Below the pieces are notes generated by a model. The model saw nothing but the letters and a program-made list of their open reading frames with translations, had not been told where the DNA came from and did no database searches. Positions 1 to 7,057 of a stretch of 20,553 nucleotides of DNA are shown here, in pieces; position 1 is the first letter of the stretch; every line of letters starts with the position of its first letter. Source of the stretch: an uncultured Mycoplasmatota bacterium (GTDB lineage: Bacteria > Bacillota_I > Bacilli_A > RF39 > UBA660); the NCBI GenBank assembly GCA_900552975.1, contig UWSL01000012.1:1-20553 (forward strand). The letters run 5' to 3'. Both the position numbers and the translations under genes were made by a program.

Positions 1-1380
1 ATTGGCTATCTTTTTTACTATTTCCTCGGATGTAAGGTTACATTCCCTCACCAACGTTTCGGTGCGGTCAATACTTTCTTCCCATTCATCACCTTCTATA
101 TAGTGTTTTACCCATCCTTCTGTATATGGGGTTACCCACACAGAAGTGTCATCTGTTTTCATGACAAAGCAGTTCTCGTCAGTATACTTGTCATATACTT
201 CAAATCCATCAACAAGGTTAACTTTTCCGATTACATTTCCATCGTAATCCTTAATTTCATATTTGCTCTTTTCGGATACATCTGAATCATCTTTTTTGTC
301 ATCCTTCTTTGTATCCTTTGAAGGCTTTTTGTCATCCTTCTTTGTATCTTCCTTTGAAGGTTTTTTATCATCTTTGTCAGAAGTGGTCTCTTCTTCAGCT
401 TTCTTATCATCTGAAGCGTCTGCATCCTTAATTTCATTTGGAAGCTCAACCTTAGTCTTGCCGAAATCGGAGAATTCCAATGTAACGCTTGCTTCATTAA
501 TGCTTAATAAGTCTTTAACATTAACATCTTCTGTTGAAGATACTTCAAGCATCTTGCCGATGCAGCTCTTTAAATCAATTGAAATGGCTGTAATGGTGTC
601 ATTATCTCCGTCAATTGTTACTGTGATTGCCACATCTTCTAATAAATCAATAATTTTTGATATATCAAAATCTTCCTCTGAAACACTGCCTAAACCTGAA
701 AGGCTGTTTTCGATAGCTGACTTGATATCATCTTCCTTATCGCCAAGAATTTTGTCAAAATCAAGCTTGGCTTCTACTGTGTAGATACCATTCTTTTCAG
801 AAACTACATCTGCTGTTTTGATAAAATCTGTAATTGCTGTTACGTTACGTAAGCTTGCAATCACATCTGAAAGACTTGTATCTGACTCTTCCTTCATCCA
901 TTTTTCGTCATCAAAATCATATTCATAGACATACGCTGTGTTGCCTTCTTTAACAAGATAAGTCTTGAGTTCCTGGCTGTCTTCAGTAACATCAGGAATT
1001 TTTGCGTATGATTTTCCCTCTGCATAACCTGCTTCATCACAGATTTTAAGAGTTCCGTTTATACCTGCCTTAGCTGATGACTTAAGGTCTGATTCTTTAA
1101 GTTTGCCTTCTTTAATAGCTGACTCAATCATTTCTTCAGTCATTCCCTGCATAACAAGAGCCTGTTTTAAATCTAAATCAGCATCTAATTTTGCATCGAA
1201 TGATACTGTGAAGTTTTCTAAACCTTTTTTGTTAGCTGCTACTGCTTTGACAAGGTCATCCGCACTCTTGCTGCCTTTTACCGTGTCTTCTGAAGATTGG
1301 TTCTCACCTGTGCCAACCTTCACTTTCTTGCTGCCACATGCTGCCATACCGAGTGTAAGTGCAATACACATCATGGCTAC
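1..1380 (-). CDS. Lipoprotein, C-terminally cut by window edge, N-terminus lost at fusion point
   Basis: One uninterrupted reading frame runs leftward to position 1 with no stop, so the C-terminus lies outside. The N-terminal part reads as a lipoprotein signal peptide: a hydrophobic stretch followed by Gly-Met-Ala-Ala-Cys (lipobox Cys near 1338) and then Gly-Ser-Lys-Lys, so the protein would be anchored on the outer face of the membrane. About 340 acidic residues follow, then a Lys/Asp/Ser/Pro-rich linker with internal repeats (about 291-375) and a C-terminal segment with many aromatics and acids. No family was recognised. The positively charged start normally expected before the hydrophobic core is missing: upstream the frame continues straight into a thioredoxin-like protein (1381-1614). 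GC is clearly higher than in the rest of the window, so this segment probably comes from another genome (Lachnospiraceae-like by general style; inference). Confidence 0.75.
291..375 (-). repeat. Tandem coding repeat, Lys/Asp/Ser linker
   Basis: A unit of about 33-36 bp beginning ttttgtcatccttctttgta occurs twice, followed by a partial third copy. It encodes repeats of Asp-Asp-Lys-Lys-Pro-Ser-Lys-(Glu)-Asp-Thr-Lys-Lys in the lipoprotein, a hydrophilic linker of the kind that spaces an extracellular domain from the membrane anchor. Confidence 0.7.
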
Positions 1381-1614
1381 AAGAATTTTTTTAAATTCAC
1401 GATCGGTAAGGACACGGCCTTGACTAACGACTTTATCATCTATAACTATGCAGGGAATCTCTTTTATATTATATTTATGTTTTAGTTTGTTATCTAAGTC
1501 TTCAGAAATAGTAAGAGGCAAATTTATTTCATTTGATTCAATAACTCTCTCCATTATTTTTCGTAATTTCAAACCATTTTTGGTATGCGCTCCAATCAAT
1601 TGTATTTCTCTAAT
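1381..1614 (-). CDS. Small thioredoxin-fold protein (Thioredoxin_3-like), ATT start, fused to lipoprotein frame
   Basis: About 78 codons with the layout of the small redox-disulfide proteins of the Thioredoxin_3 family: strand Ile-Gln-Leu-Ile-Gly, helix, second strand, then Glu-Ile-Pro-Cys-Ile-Val-Ile-Asp-Asp (the cis-Pro region) and a closing helix Arg-Glu-Phe-Lys-Lys-Ile-Leu. The usual Cys-x-x-Cys is absent: the loop reads Gly-Ala-His-Thr-Lys-Asn-Gly, so redox activity is doubtful. No ATG, GTG or TTG lies at a sensible distance from the ribosome site. GGAAGTGATAAT is followed directly by ATT at 1614-1612, the same spacing as AGGTGATAAT-ATG in the sigma factor gene; an in-frame GTG at 1632 precedes the site. 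The frame has no stop at the natural C-terminus and continues into the lipoprotein (1-1380). A paralogue lies at 19272-19511. Confidence 0.6.
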
Positions 1615-1638
1615 ATTATCACTTCCTTTCACGATTTA

Positions 1639-1709
1639 ACTATAATTTATTGAAGTGAAAAATTAATGGTTTCGTTGTGAAAAATAAATGTTATTTTAGT
1701 GAAAATATT
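1639..1709 (-). promoter_or_regulatory. Three GTGAAAA direct repeats, 22-bp period, with possible promoter
   Basis: GTGAAAA(A) begins at 1655, 1677 and 1699 (plus-strand reading), exactly 22 bp apart, and the first two units match at about 16 of 22 positions. In the transcribed direction the repeats (TTTTCAC) sit upstream of the thioredoxin-like gene, with a possible -10 (TATAGT, 1644-1639) just downstream of the nearest copy. Direct repeats phased at two helical turns are typical of OmpR-type response regulator sites. That reading is inference. Confidence 0.4.
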
Positions 1710-2201
1710 TTATTTTGTTAAAGCAGTTCCATTAACATATAATGTGTAACCATTAAAATCAATATTACTATAAGTCTCGTCTTCATCTTCTAAGCTTGTA
1801 ACATAACTATCACCTGTAAGTTTGATTTGAGAAGTTTTATCTTCAGTAATTTCAGTACTTGCACTATATGTGATATTAGCATTATTATTCATATTACCAT
1901 TATTAGAAGTTGGTTGATTATTAGTTATGATTTTATTAGCAAGCATTCCCTCTCCTACTGTTAAAGCTGCTGTTAGAATAATTGTTGATAAAATAGCCAT
2001 AACTTTTTTGTCATTATTGGCAAAAGTTTCTTTAACGTCTTTCTTATTGAAATTAGACATTATTAAATAAATAATTGCTGTTGTTAAAATAAATGATTTG
2101 CCAGCAAAGGCAATATAATATCCAGTTGTTAGTTTAGTGGTACTTGTTTCATTGCTTGGCATACTTTGACCATTAGGTTGGTCCATTGAAGAATTGGCAT
2201 T
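1710..2201 (-). pseudogene. Carbohydrate-binding (DUF4353-like) membrane protein, internally deleted, start lost
   Basis: The readable frame begins inside the N-terminal part (Asn-Ala-Asn-Ser-Ser-Met-Asp-Gln, polar and Met/Asn/Gln-rich). It then has two membrane segments (a Phe-Ile-Leu-Thr-Thr-Ala-Ile-Ile stretch and an Ile-Leu-Ser-Thr-Ile-Ile-Leu-Thr stretch), an Asn-rich spacer and the opening strand Thr-Tyr-Ser-Ala-Ser-Thr-Glu-Ile-Thr. It next jumps to Leu-Thr-Gly-Asp-Ser-Tyr-Val-Thr-Ser-Leu and Tyr-Thr-Leu-Tyr-Val-Asn-Gly-Thr-Ala, which I know as the C-terminal end of DUF4353 beta-helix proteins. The several hundred residues of parallel beta-helix normally between them are missing. Upstream the frame merges with the histidine kinase remnant in another phase near 2200, so no native start remains. 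The function would have been cell-surface binding. The family call is from memory of its ends, moderate confidence. Confidence 0.5.
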
Positions 2202-3029
2202 CGATTGTTTTTGATAAGTTATTTTTTTGTTTAATAAAAGTTTCTTCCCGTTCACTGGATGCCAAATCAAGTAGATTCTTTATTAAGTTGTTCATGCGAT
2301 CGGCTTCAATTTTTAAATTATTTAACCTTTTTTTCTTGAGGATTTTCTTCATACGCTTCAACACTGGCAATAATTACAGAAAGTGGTGTTTTTAATTCAT
2401 GTGATTCATCAGCGATAAATTCTTTTTGACGTTTAAAACTTTCTTTAACTGGTTCTGTGATCCGTTTAGTTATTTTTTTAGAAATAATAAAGATAATAAC
2501 TTCTAATAATATATATATGATAATGCTTATTACCAGATAGCTTAAAAGATTTTTTTGAATTTCAGAATTATCAACACTCGCTAAAGATTCTTGGTCATTA
2601 AATTTGTAAGAATACTTACTAGTGTATAAGAAACAAATTTTAATCTTTTTTAGGATTAGAAGATAAAATAGTTTGAGCAGTTTGTTTTATTTCTGCTTCA
2701 GAAGTATCATTATTAGTATGGTTAATAATATCTTTTATATTATTATTTTCATCTAGTAAAGCAGTATAAATAGTTAAATCCATATATTTAATATTATTAA
2801 TATCATCTTTTGGTTCTAAGTTAGTTGGTTTATTATCCTTTTGTTCTGGAAGTTCTTTATTAAGATTAGAATTATTTTCTTTTTTTTCCATAAGTTGATT
2901 TAAAATATTGGTTATTTTAGTCTTTTGAGTTAAATATTGTTCAATATTAAAAGAAATAATCAAAATTAAAATTGATATGCTAAAACTTAAAAAAATAGTA
3001 TAAAATACTTTATTTTTTAATTTATTCAT
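2173..3029 (-). pseudogene. Sensor histidine kinase, frameshifted twice and lacking the ATPase domain
   Basis: The start ATG at 3029 overlaps the end of the response regulator by 8 bp, a normal two-component arrangement. Visible parts are: an N-terminal membrane segment; a polar extracellular region of about 100 residues; a first frameshift near 2645 in an A-run (the in-frame stop is at 2640); a second membrane segment; then the dimerisation helix with the phospho-acceptor His in Glu-Ser-His-Glu-Leu-Lys-Thr-Pro-Leu (near 2400). A second frameshift lies in the A-run near 2333, after which the second helix continues (Ile-Glu-Ala-Asp-Arg-Met-Asn-Asn-Leu). The protein ends around Leu-Ser-Lys-Thr-Ile-Glu (about 2200), where the sequence turns into the neighbouring gene. 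The N, G1 and G2 boxes of the HATPase domain are entirely absent, so it cannot be a working kinase. Confidence 0.8.
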
Positions 3030-3707
3030 CTTGGATCTCTAATTTATAACCAAGTCCTCTTAAGGATTTTATGGTTACTTTTGAACCAATAGCTTTTAAT
3101 TTTTTACGGATAAATGATAAATAAGTTTCAAGATTGTTGGACTCAGAGTCTCGATCGAAGCCCCATATTTTGTCATATATTTGATCTTTAGATAATACAA
3201 CGTTAACATTAGCCAAAAGGTATTCTAAGATTTGATATTCTTTGAAGACTAGTTCGACACTTTCACCATTAGTTAAACTAGTAAGTTTAGATGTTTGAGA
3301 ATTTAATTCTATATCATGATAGCTCCTTTTATTTAAATTTTCCTTTTGATCAGGACCTTTTAATTGAATATTAACATGAGCAACTAGTTCCTCAATATAA
3401 AATGTTTTAGTTAGATAATCATTGGCACCATAGTTAAACCATCTAATTTATCTTCGATTGTACTTTTAGCAGTCAACATGATAACTTTACTAGATATTTT
3501 GTTTTCGCGAATTGCTTTTAAAATAGTAAAACCATCTTTTAAAGGAAGCATAACATCTAGTATGATTAAATCATATATTCCAGTTAAGGCATTGTAAGAG
3601 CCATCTTCACCATCGTCGCTTATATCAACGAGATATTTTTCTGTTTTTAAACGTGATGCGATAACATCAACCAAATTATATTCATCTTCAACAATTAAGA
3701 TACGCAT
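3022..3707 (-). pseudogene. OmpR-family response regulator with a single frameshift
   Basis: Receiver domain from ATG 3707 (ribosome site AAAGGTGATTTT): Glu-Asp-Glu pocket near the start, phospho-acceptor Asp in Leu-Ile-Ile-Leu-Asp-Val-Met-Leu-Pro, and Leu-Thr-Ala-Lys. After Asp-Lys-Leu-Asp-Gly-Leu the frame breaks near 3430. Restoring one A (ttaac to ttaaac) gives Asn-Tyr-Gly-Ala-Asn-Asp-Tyr-Leu-Thr-Lys and the rest of the protein stays open to 3022. The C-terminal half is a winged-helix DNA-binding domain (Asp-Lys-Ile-Trp-Gly ... Thr-Tyr-Leu-Ser-Phe-Ile-Arg-Lys-Lys-Leu ... Arg-Gly-Leu-Gly-Tyr). The conserved Lys-Pro at the end of the receiver reads Lys-Thr. The downstream partner kinase is also broken, so the system looks dead as a pair. 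An error in the assembly is the alternative. Confidence 0.85.
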
Positions 3708-3757
3708 AAAATCACCTTTTTCATGATTAATAATATATTAAATTTATTAAATGAAAA

Positions 3758-3949
3758 TTAAATAGTTTCTTGTTCTATCCAATCAAGATATTCTTTTGAA
3801 CCATCTACGATATCATAGGCTACAATTTGTGAGATTTCATAACTATGATTGTTTTTAATAGTTTGTTCGACTTCTTTAAATAACTCTTTTTTTGATTTCA
3901 TTTGTAAAAGATATTCTTGATCAGTTACAATTTTCTCTTGCCAACACAT
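3758..3949 (-). pseudogene. cutA: CutA divalent-cation tolerance protein, C-terminal half only
   Basis: About 63 residues match the second half of CutA: Trp-Gln-Glu-Lys-Ile, then Lys-Ser-Lys-Lys-Glu-Leu-Phe, Asn-His-Ser-Tyr-Glu and Ile-Val-Asp-Gly-Ser-Lys-Glu-Tyr-Leu-Asp-Trp-Ile. CutA is normally about 105 residues and forms a trimer; the N-terminal ferredoxin-like half (about 40 residues) is missing. Upstream, at about 3950, the DNA changes into an AraC-type helix-turn-helix fragment in another phase. The conserved Pro after Ser-Tyr-Glu is Ser here. There is no ribosome site before the only in-frame ATG (3949), so this is a remnant. Confidence 0.8.
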
Positions 3950-3950
3950 A

Positions 3951-4140
3951 GCGAGCTTTTGTTAAACGTCTTTTACGAATATATTCTGATAAAGGAAGTC
4001 CGACTATTATATTAAAAATTCTATTCATTGTATAATCGTTGACTCCTAAAAATTTAGATGATTTTTTATAATTTATTTATTGCTTCTAAGTTATCTTCTA
4101 TGTATTCAGTTAATTCATTTAAATTTCGATATATATTCAA
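3951..4140 (-). pseudogene. AraC-family transcriptional regulator, N-terminal fragment with frameshift
   Basis: From TTG 4140, after a good ribosome site (AAGAGGTGATATCG), the frame reads Asn-Ile-Tyr-Arg-Asn-Leu-Asn-Glu-Leu and Tyr-Ile-Glu-Asp-Asn-Leu, the opening of an AraC-type DNA-binding domain, and stops at 4066. In the next phase it continues as Tyr-Lys-Lys-Ser-Ser-Lys-Phe-Leu-Gly-Val-Asn-Asp-Tyr-Thr and then Gly-Leu-Pro-Leu-Ser-Glu-Tyr-Ile-Arg-Lys-Arg-Arg-Leu-Thr-Lys-Ala, a hallmark of the first helix-turn-helix. Removing a tandem copy of aaat (about 4068-4079) restores the frame. The second helix-turn-helix and any effector domain are gone; the sequence joins the CutA remnant. The role would have been a DNA-binding regulator. 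Confidence 0.75.
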
Positions 4141-4190
4141 ACGATATCACCTCTTAATAAAATGGATATAAGTATAAGTTTTAATAATAA

Positions 4191-4766
4191 TTATTTTAAG
4201 GCTCCTTCTATATCAGTAATTGAAGTAAATAAGATTGCTTTAATCCCTAAAGCTTGAGCAGCAATAATATTTTTTTCCTTATCATCAAAGAAAATAGTTT
4301 CCTCTTTTGATAAGTTATATTTTTCCAATAGCAAAGTGTATATTTTAACATCTGGTTTTATTAAATGTTCTTGATAGGAATATACGCCACCATCAAAGGT
4401 ACTATCGATATTTATTGTATCATTGATATAATAATAAGAATCTTTAGTAATATTAGTTAAAAGATATATTTTATAACCTTTTTGTCTTAGTTTTTTTATG
4501 TAATTAAAATTATCTGACATTATAAGATATGTTCTATAAAGATTCTGTTTGTTTAAAACATATTCTATTTCTTGATAATTATCTTTATCTTTCAAAGTAT
4601 TTAAATATTCTTTAATTGTTTGGTTACCAAGTAAACATTCTTTGAAACCTTTACCATAGGTTTCCTTATAAAGAAGATCACAATTTTTATTTAATAACTT
4701 AACAAGATTTTCTTTACTATCGTCAAATAAGATACCACCTACGTCGAGAATAATATTTTTAATCAT
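4191..4766 (-). CDS. HAD-superfamily hydrolase, subfamily IA (YihX-like phosphatase)
   Basis: 191 residues, a usual length. Motif I is Leu-Asp8-Val-Gly-Gly-Ile-Leu, the nucleophilic Asp followed by Gly rather than a second Asp, as in the DxGG/DxGN branch that includes the sugar-phosphate phosphatase YihX. Motif II is Leu-Leu-Thr104-Asn; motif III Lys138 in Ile-Lys-Pro-Asp; motif IV Phe-Phe-Asp161-Asp162. The helical cap lies between residues 15 and 90. It probably hydrolyses a small phosphorylated metabolite in the cytoplasm; the substrate cannot be read from the sequence. The start ATG has an AAGGTG site. It lies 39 bp after the DHH gene, in the same direction, so the two are likely co-transcribed. 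Confidence 0.85.
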   Translation of the reverse strand: MIKNIILDVGGILFDDSKENLVKLLNKNCDLLYKETYGKGFKECLLGNQTIKEYLNTLKDKDNYQEIEYVLNKQNLYRTYLIMSDNFNYIKKLRQKGYKIYLLTNITKDSYYYINDTINIDSTFDGGVYSYQEHLIKPDVKIYTLLLEKYNLSKEETIFFDDKEKNIIAAQALGIKAILFTSITDIEGALK

Positions 4767-4805
4767 TTAAAACACCTTCTTAATTTATTTATATATTGTA
4801 ATTCA

Positions 4806-5753
4806 TTAATTATTTTTGATATTTTCTAAATACATTTGGTGATATTTTTTTATTTTAGGAATCGATTTAGAATCAATGACGAAGCCAGCAGCACTTTTAT
4901 GACCACCACCATCTGGATGAAATTCAGAAGATATTTGATTCAAATCAACAGATTCTTTAGCACTTCTTAAGGATACTGTATTACGACTAAAATTTAAAAT
5001 CATAACAAAATCTAATTCAGGTCTTTTTTTGCATATCTCAGCCCCTACTATTGATCGGTATTGTTCTGCTATGGTTACTCCTATTTTATAATTATTGTAT
5101 TCTGTTACTAATAAATTTTTATTAATATAGTCAATATATAGTTGTTGGCGTTCTAAATCAAATTTATATAAATCACTAAATACTTTAGGTATTTGAAATT
5201 CTTCTTGATCATCTAAAGATAAAATCAATTCAATATATGCAGTTGGACCAATCAAGGCATGAGTGCTCGCAAGTAATTTGGCGTTAAAACTTTCTTCTTT
5301 AAAGTCCCATGTATCTTGTTCACGTGTAGCTTCTACGAATGTTTTATAAAATGAATTATTTAAAGAATCATTTAAAGTTAATAAGTAATTATAAAATAGT
5401 TCTGTTCCACAAGTTTTACGGTTATTTAGTTCTGAAACAGCATTTACATATGCTGGTATTTCTTTATTATATGATAAATGATGATCAAAATGTTGTAATT
5501 TATTTGTTATGTCCACTCTTTTATTTAAAATAGCAATAGCACTTGGAATAAGAGGTAAATCACATAAATAAATCATTTCATACTTAGAAAAATCAAAAGT
5601 TGTGAAGAGCTCAGGCAAATCATTAATATCACCTAAAATATAGTCAATTTTATTGTTATAAAATTTATTTGCTAAAATTATAGAACCCATTCCATCAATA
5701 TCAGCAATATGAGATATTATTATTTTGTTATTATTTTCTATTTTTTTTATCAT
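4806..5753 (-). CDS. DHH-family phosphoesterase
   Basis: 315 residues with both diagnostic domains. The N-terminal DHH domain has Ser-His-Ile-Ala-Asp18-Ile-Asp20-Gly, Leu-Cys-Asp-Leu around residue 65, and His-Phe-Asp90-His-His, which together bind two divalent metals. The C-terminal DHHA1 domain has Gly-Gly-Gly-His-Lys-Ser-Ala-Ala-Gly-Phe (282-291), which holds the substrate phosphate. Known members cut oligoribonucleotides, pAp or cyclic dinucleotides; this one is closest in layout to stand-alone DHH hydrolases, and its substrate is not decidable here. The start has a GAGGAG site 7 bp upstream, and an extended -10 promoter lies at 5812-5820. The HAD phosphatase follows. Confidence 0.85.
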   Translation of the reverse strand: MIKKIENNNKIIISHIADIDGMGSIILANKFYNNKIDYILGDINDLPELFTTFDFSKYEMIYLCDLPLIPSAIAILNKRVDITNKLQHFDHHLSYNKEIPAYVNAVSELNNRKTCGTELFYNYLLTLNDSLNNSFYKTFVEATREQDTWDFKEESFNAKLLASTHALIGPTAYIELILSLDDQEEFQIPKVFSDLYKFDLERQQLYIDYINKNLLVTEYNNYKIGVTIAEQYRSIVGAEICKKRPELDFVMILNFSRNTVSLRSAKESVDLNQISSEFHPDGGGHKSAAGFVIDSKSIPKIKKYHQMYLENIKNN

Positions 5754-5811
5754 ATTTTTTCTCCTCTATATATTTTTATATTTAAACTAAAAAGCCAACT
5801 TTAGTAAATGT

Positions 5812-5820
5812 ATTATACCA
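5812..5820 (-). promoter_or_regulatory. Extended -10 promoter for the DHH-HAD pair
   Basis: TGGTATAAT on the minus strand, about 60 bp upstream of the DHH start. There is no good -35, but the TG extension compensates in sigma-A promoters. Confidence 0.5.
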
Positions 5821-5835
5821 CGGCAAGACGCACTC

Positions 5836-6234
5836 TTATTTTTCTTTATTTACTGATGAGCAAGCATGATCAATAGTTCCAGTAATAAGTTTGCTTACTT
5901 CAGCGACAATTTTTTCAGGATTTTCATGCATTCCTTTATCTAACCAATCTAAAACAATAGAAACAAAGGCATATTTATAAAAATTTGTTATAAATTGTTT
6001 ATCTTCTTCTCTTAAACTCTTCTCTTTAGATTTATCTACTATTTCACTATATATTATCGGATAAACTAGGCGGTATAAATTACTTCTTAATATTTCACTG
6101 GAAACCGAATGGTAAATGTTTTCTACAAAGACTTTTTCTTCATCAATTATTTTAAAGATAATTAAGAACTTATCTTCCCATGATTCACCGTCACCATTTT
6201 TTATATTTGATAACAGTACTTCTAACAAGGACAT
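5836..6234 (-). pseudogene. TetR-family regulator (DhaS-like) without its DNA-binding domain
   Basis: The C-terminal about 120 residues resemble the ligand-binding half of the DhaS-type TetR regulators: Glu-Ser-Trp-Glu-Asp-Lys-Phe, Val-Glu-Asn-Ile-Tyr-His-Ser-Val-Ser, Asn-Phe-Tyr-Lys-Tyr-Ala-Phe-Val and Leu-Asp-Trp-Leu-Asp-Lys-Gly-Met, ending with Val-Ser-Lys-Leu-Ile-Thr-Gly. These proteins normally start with a 50-60 residue helix-turn-helix domain, which is absent. The only in-frame ATG (6234) has no ribosome site, and the DNA upstream of about 6200 is the end of a membrane protein in another phase. It looks like a remnant left by a deletion; a short, DNA-binding-free protein cannot be excluded. 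Confidence 0.65.
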
Positions 6235-6539
6235 TTATATAAAATGGAGTTGAATAAGCATACCAAATTAGATAATCATAATTAAGAATAATGGAAAATA
6301 GTAGTATCAATACTATAGAAATGCTTGGCAAAACTAGACCAATAATTTGGGATAATCTTATTTTTTTATTTTGAACAAATTTGTTGACAAAATAAGATAA
6401 TAATAAAAAGAAATATTCGAAAGTAAGAAAGATTGATATTAAAGACAAAAGTGTTAATGGTGATGGTATTCATTGCTGCAAAAATAAAAGTTGATATCAA
6501 AGCAATTAAACTTAATATTAAAAAAGTTTTCTTTTTCAT
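6191..6539 (-). pseudogene. Small integral membrane protein, frameshifted, 3' end lost
   Basis: From ATG 6539 (site GAAGGAATTAT) one frame gives a Lys-rich start and a first membrane helix (Ile-Leu-Ser-Leu-Ile-Ala-Leu-Ile-Ser-Thr-Phe) and stops at 6366. Switching phase around 6460 gives Pro-Ser-Pro-Leu-Thr-Leu-Leu-Ser-Leu-Ile-Ser-Ile-Phe and two more hydrophobic helices to about 6240, so the parts read as one protein of about 110 residues. The tail after Tyr-Ala-Tyr-Ser-Thr-Pro-Phe runs into the TetR remnant. No family recognised. It starts 22 bp after the end of the anchored protein at 6562-7014. Confidence 0.5.
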
Positions 6540-6561
6540 ATAATTCCTTCAAATAATATTT

Positions 6562-7014
6562 TTATCCCCAATTTTGATACCCTTTTTCTTCATAACCATT
6601 ACATTTTAAATATAGTTTATATGAAATATTACAGTTATTTTGTTCATCTAAAGGATCCTTTCGATATCGTTTAACTTTTACAAATACATCACAATAGGAT
6701 TTTTTATCATAATCAAGTAAATCTTTTTGTTTTATGTAACCATTTTCAATTAAAAATTGGGCATTGTAATGTGTTCCTGGAGCATTATCTTCAGGAAGTT
6801 TATCTACAATAGGACATTTAGGATACATAGCTTTAAGATTATTTTTAACTCCTTTTGTAACTATTTCTCGTATTTCAGAATATCTTGTTTGTTTTTCTTG
6901 GGCTATTTTATTTTTATTAACTTTATCTATTTTAGAATAAATTATAATTCCCAAAATACTTAGAATGATTAATAGTAAAATAGATAATAATATTAATTTT
7001 GTATTTTTTTTCAT
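6562..7014 (-). CDS. Membrane-anchored hypothetical protein
   Basis: 150 residues with a short positive N-terminus (Met-Lys-Lys-Asn-Thr-Lys) and one long hydrophobic helix (about 6-26), so the rest is probably outside the cell. The outer part has four Cys: one in Met-Tyr-Pro-Lys-Cys-Pro, one in Ser-Tyr-Cys-Asp, and two close to the C-terminus (Asn-Asn-Cys-Asn and Leu-Lys-Cys-Asn), which could form disulfides. Not recognised. It lies between the NERD gene (43 bp upstream) and the broken membrane gene, same strand. The small size with one N-terminal helix resembles pilin-like proteins, but no prepilin cleavage motif is visible. Confidence 0.7.
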   Translation of the reverse strand: MKKNTKLILLSILLLIILSILGIIIYSKIDKVNKNKIAQEKQTRYSEIREIVTKGVKNNLKAMYPKCPIVDKLPEDNAPGTHYNAQFLIENGYIKQKDLLDYDKKSYCDVFVKVKRYRKDPLDEQNNCNISYKLYLKCNGYEEKGYQNWG

Positions 7015-7057
7015 CTTAGATCTTTTCTTTCAAATATAATATTTTTAATAATTAATG

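Noticed and set aside
263..784. Plus-strand Ser-rich open frame
   Set aside because: It is the reverse of the Lys/Asp/Ser-rich lipoprotein; no ribosome site and the minus frame has clear lipoprotein features.
1103..1485. Short plus-strand open frames
   Set aside because: Antisense to the fused lipoprotein frame, with no start signals.
2330..2650. Programmed frameshifting in the histidine kinase
   Set aside because: A-runs are present, but the ATPase domain is absent, so reading through would not yield a working kinase.
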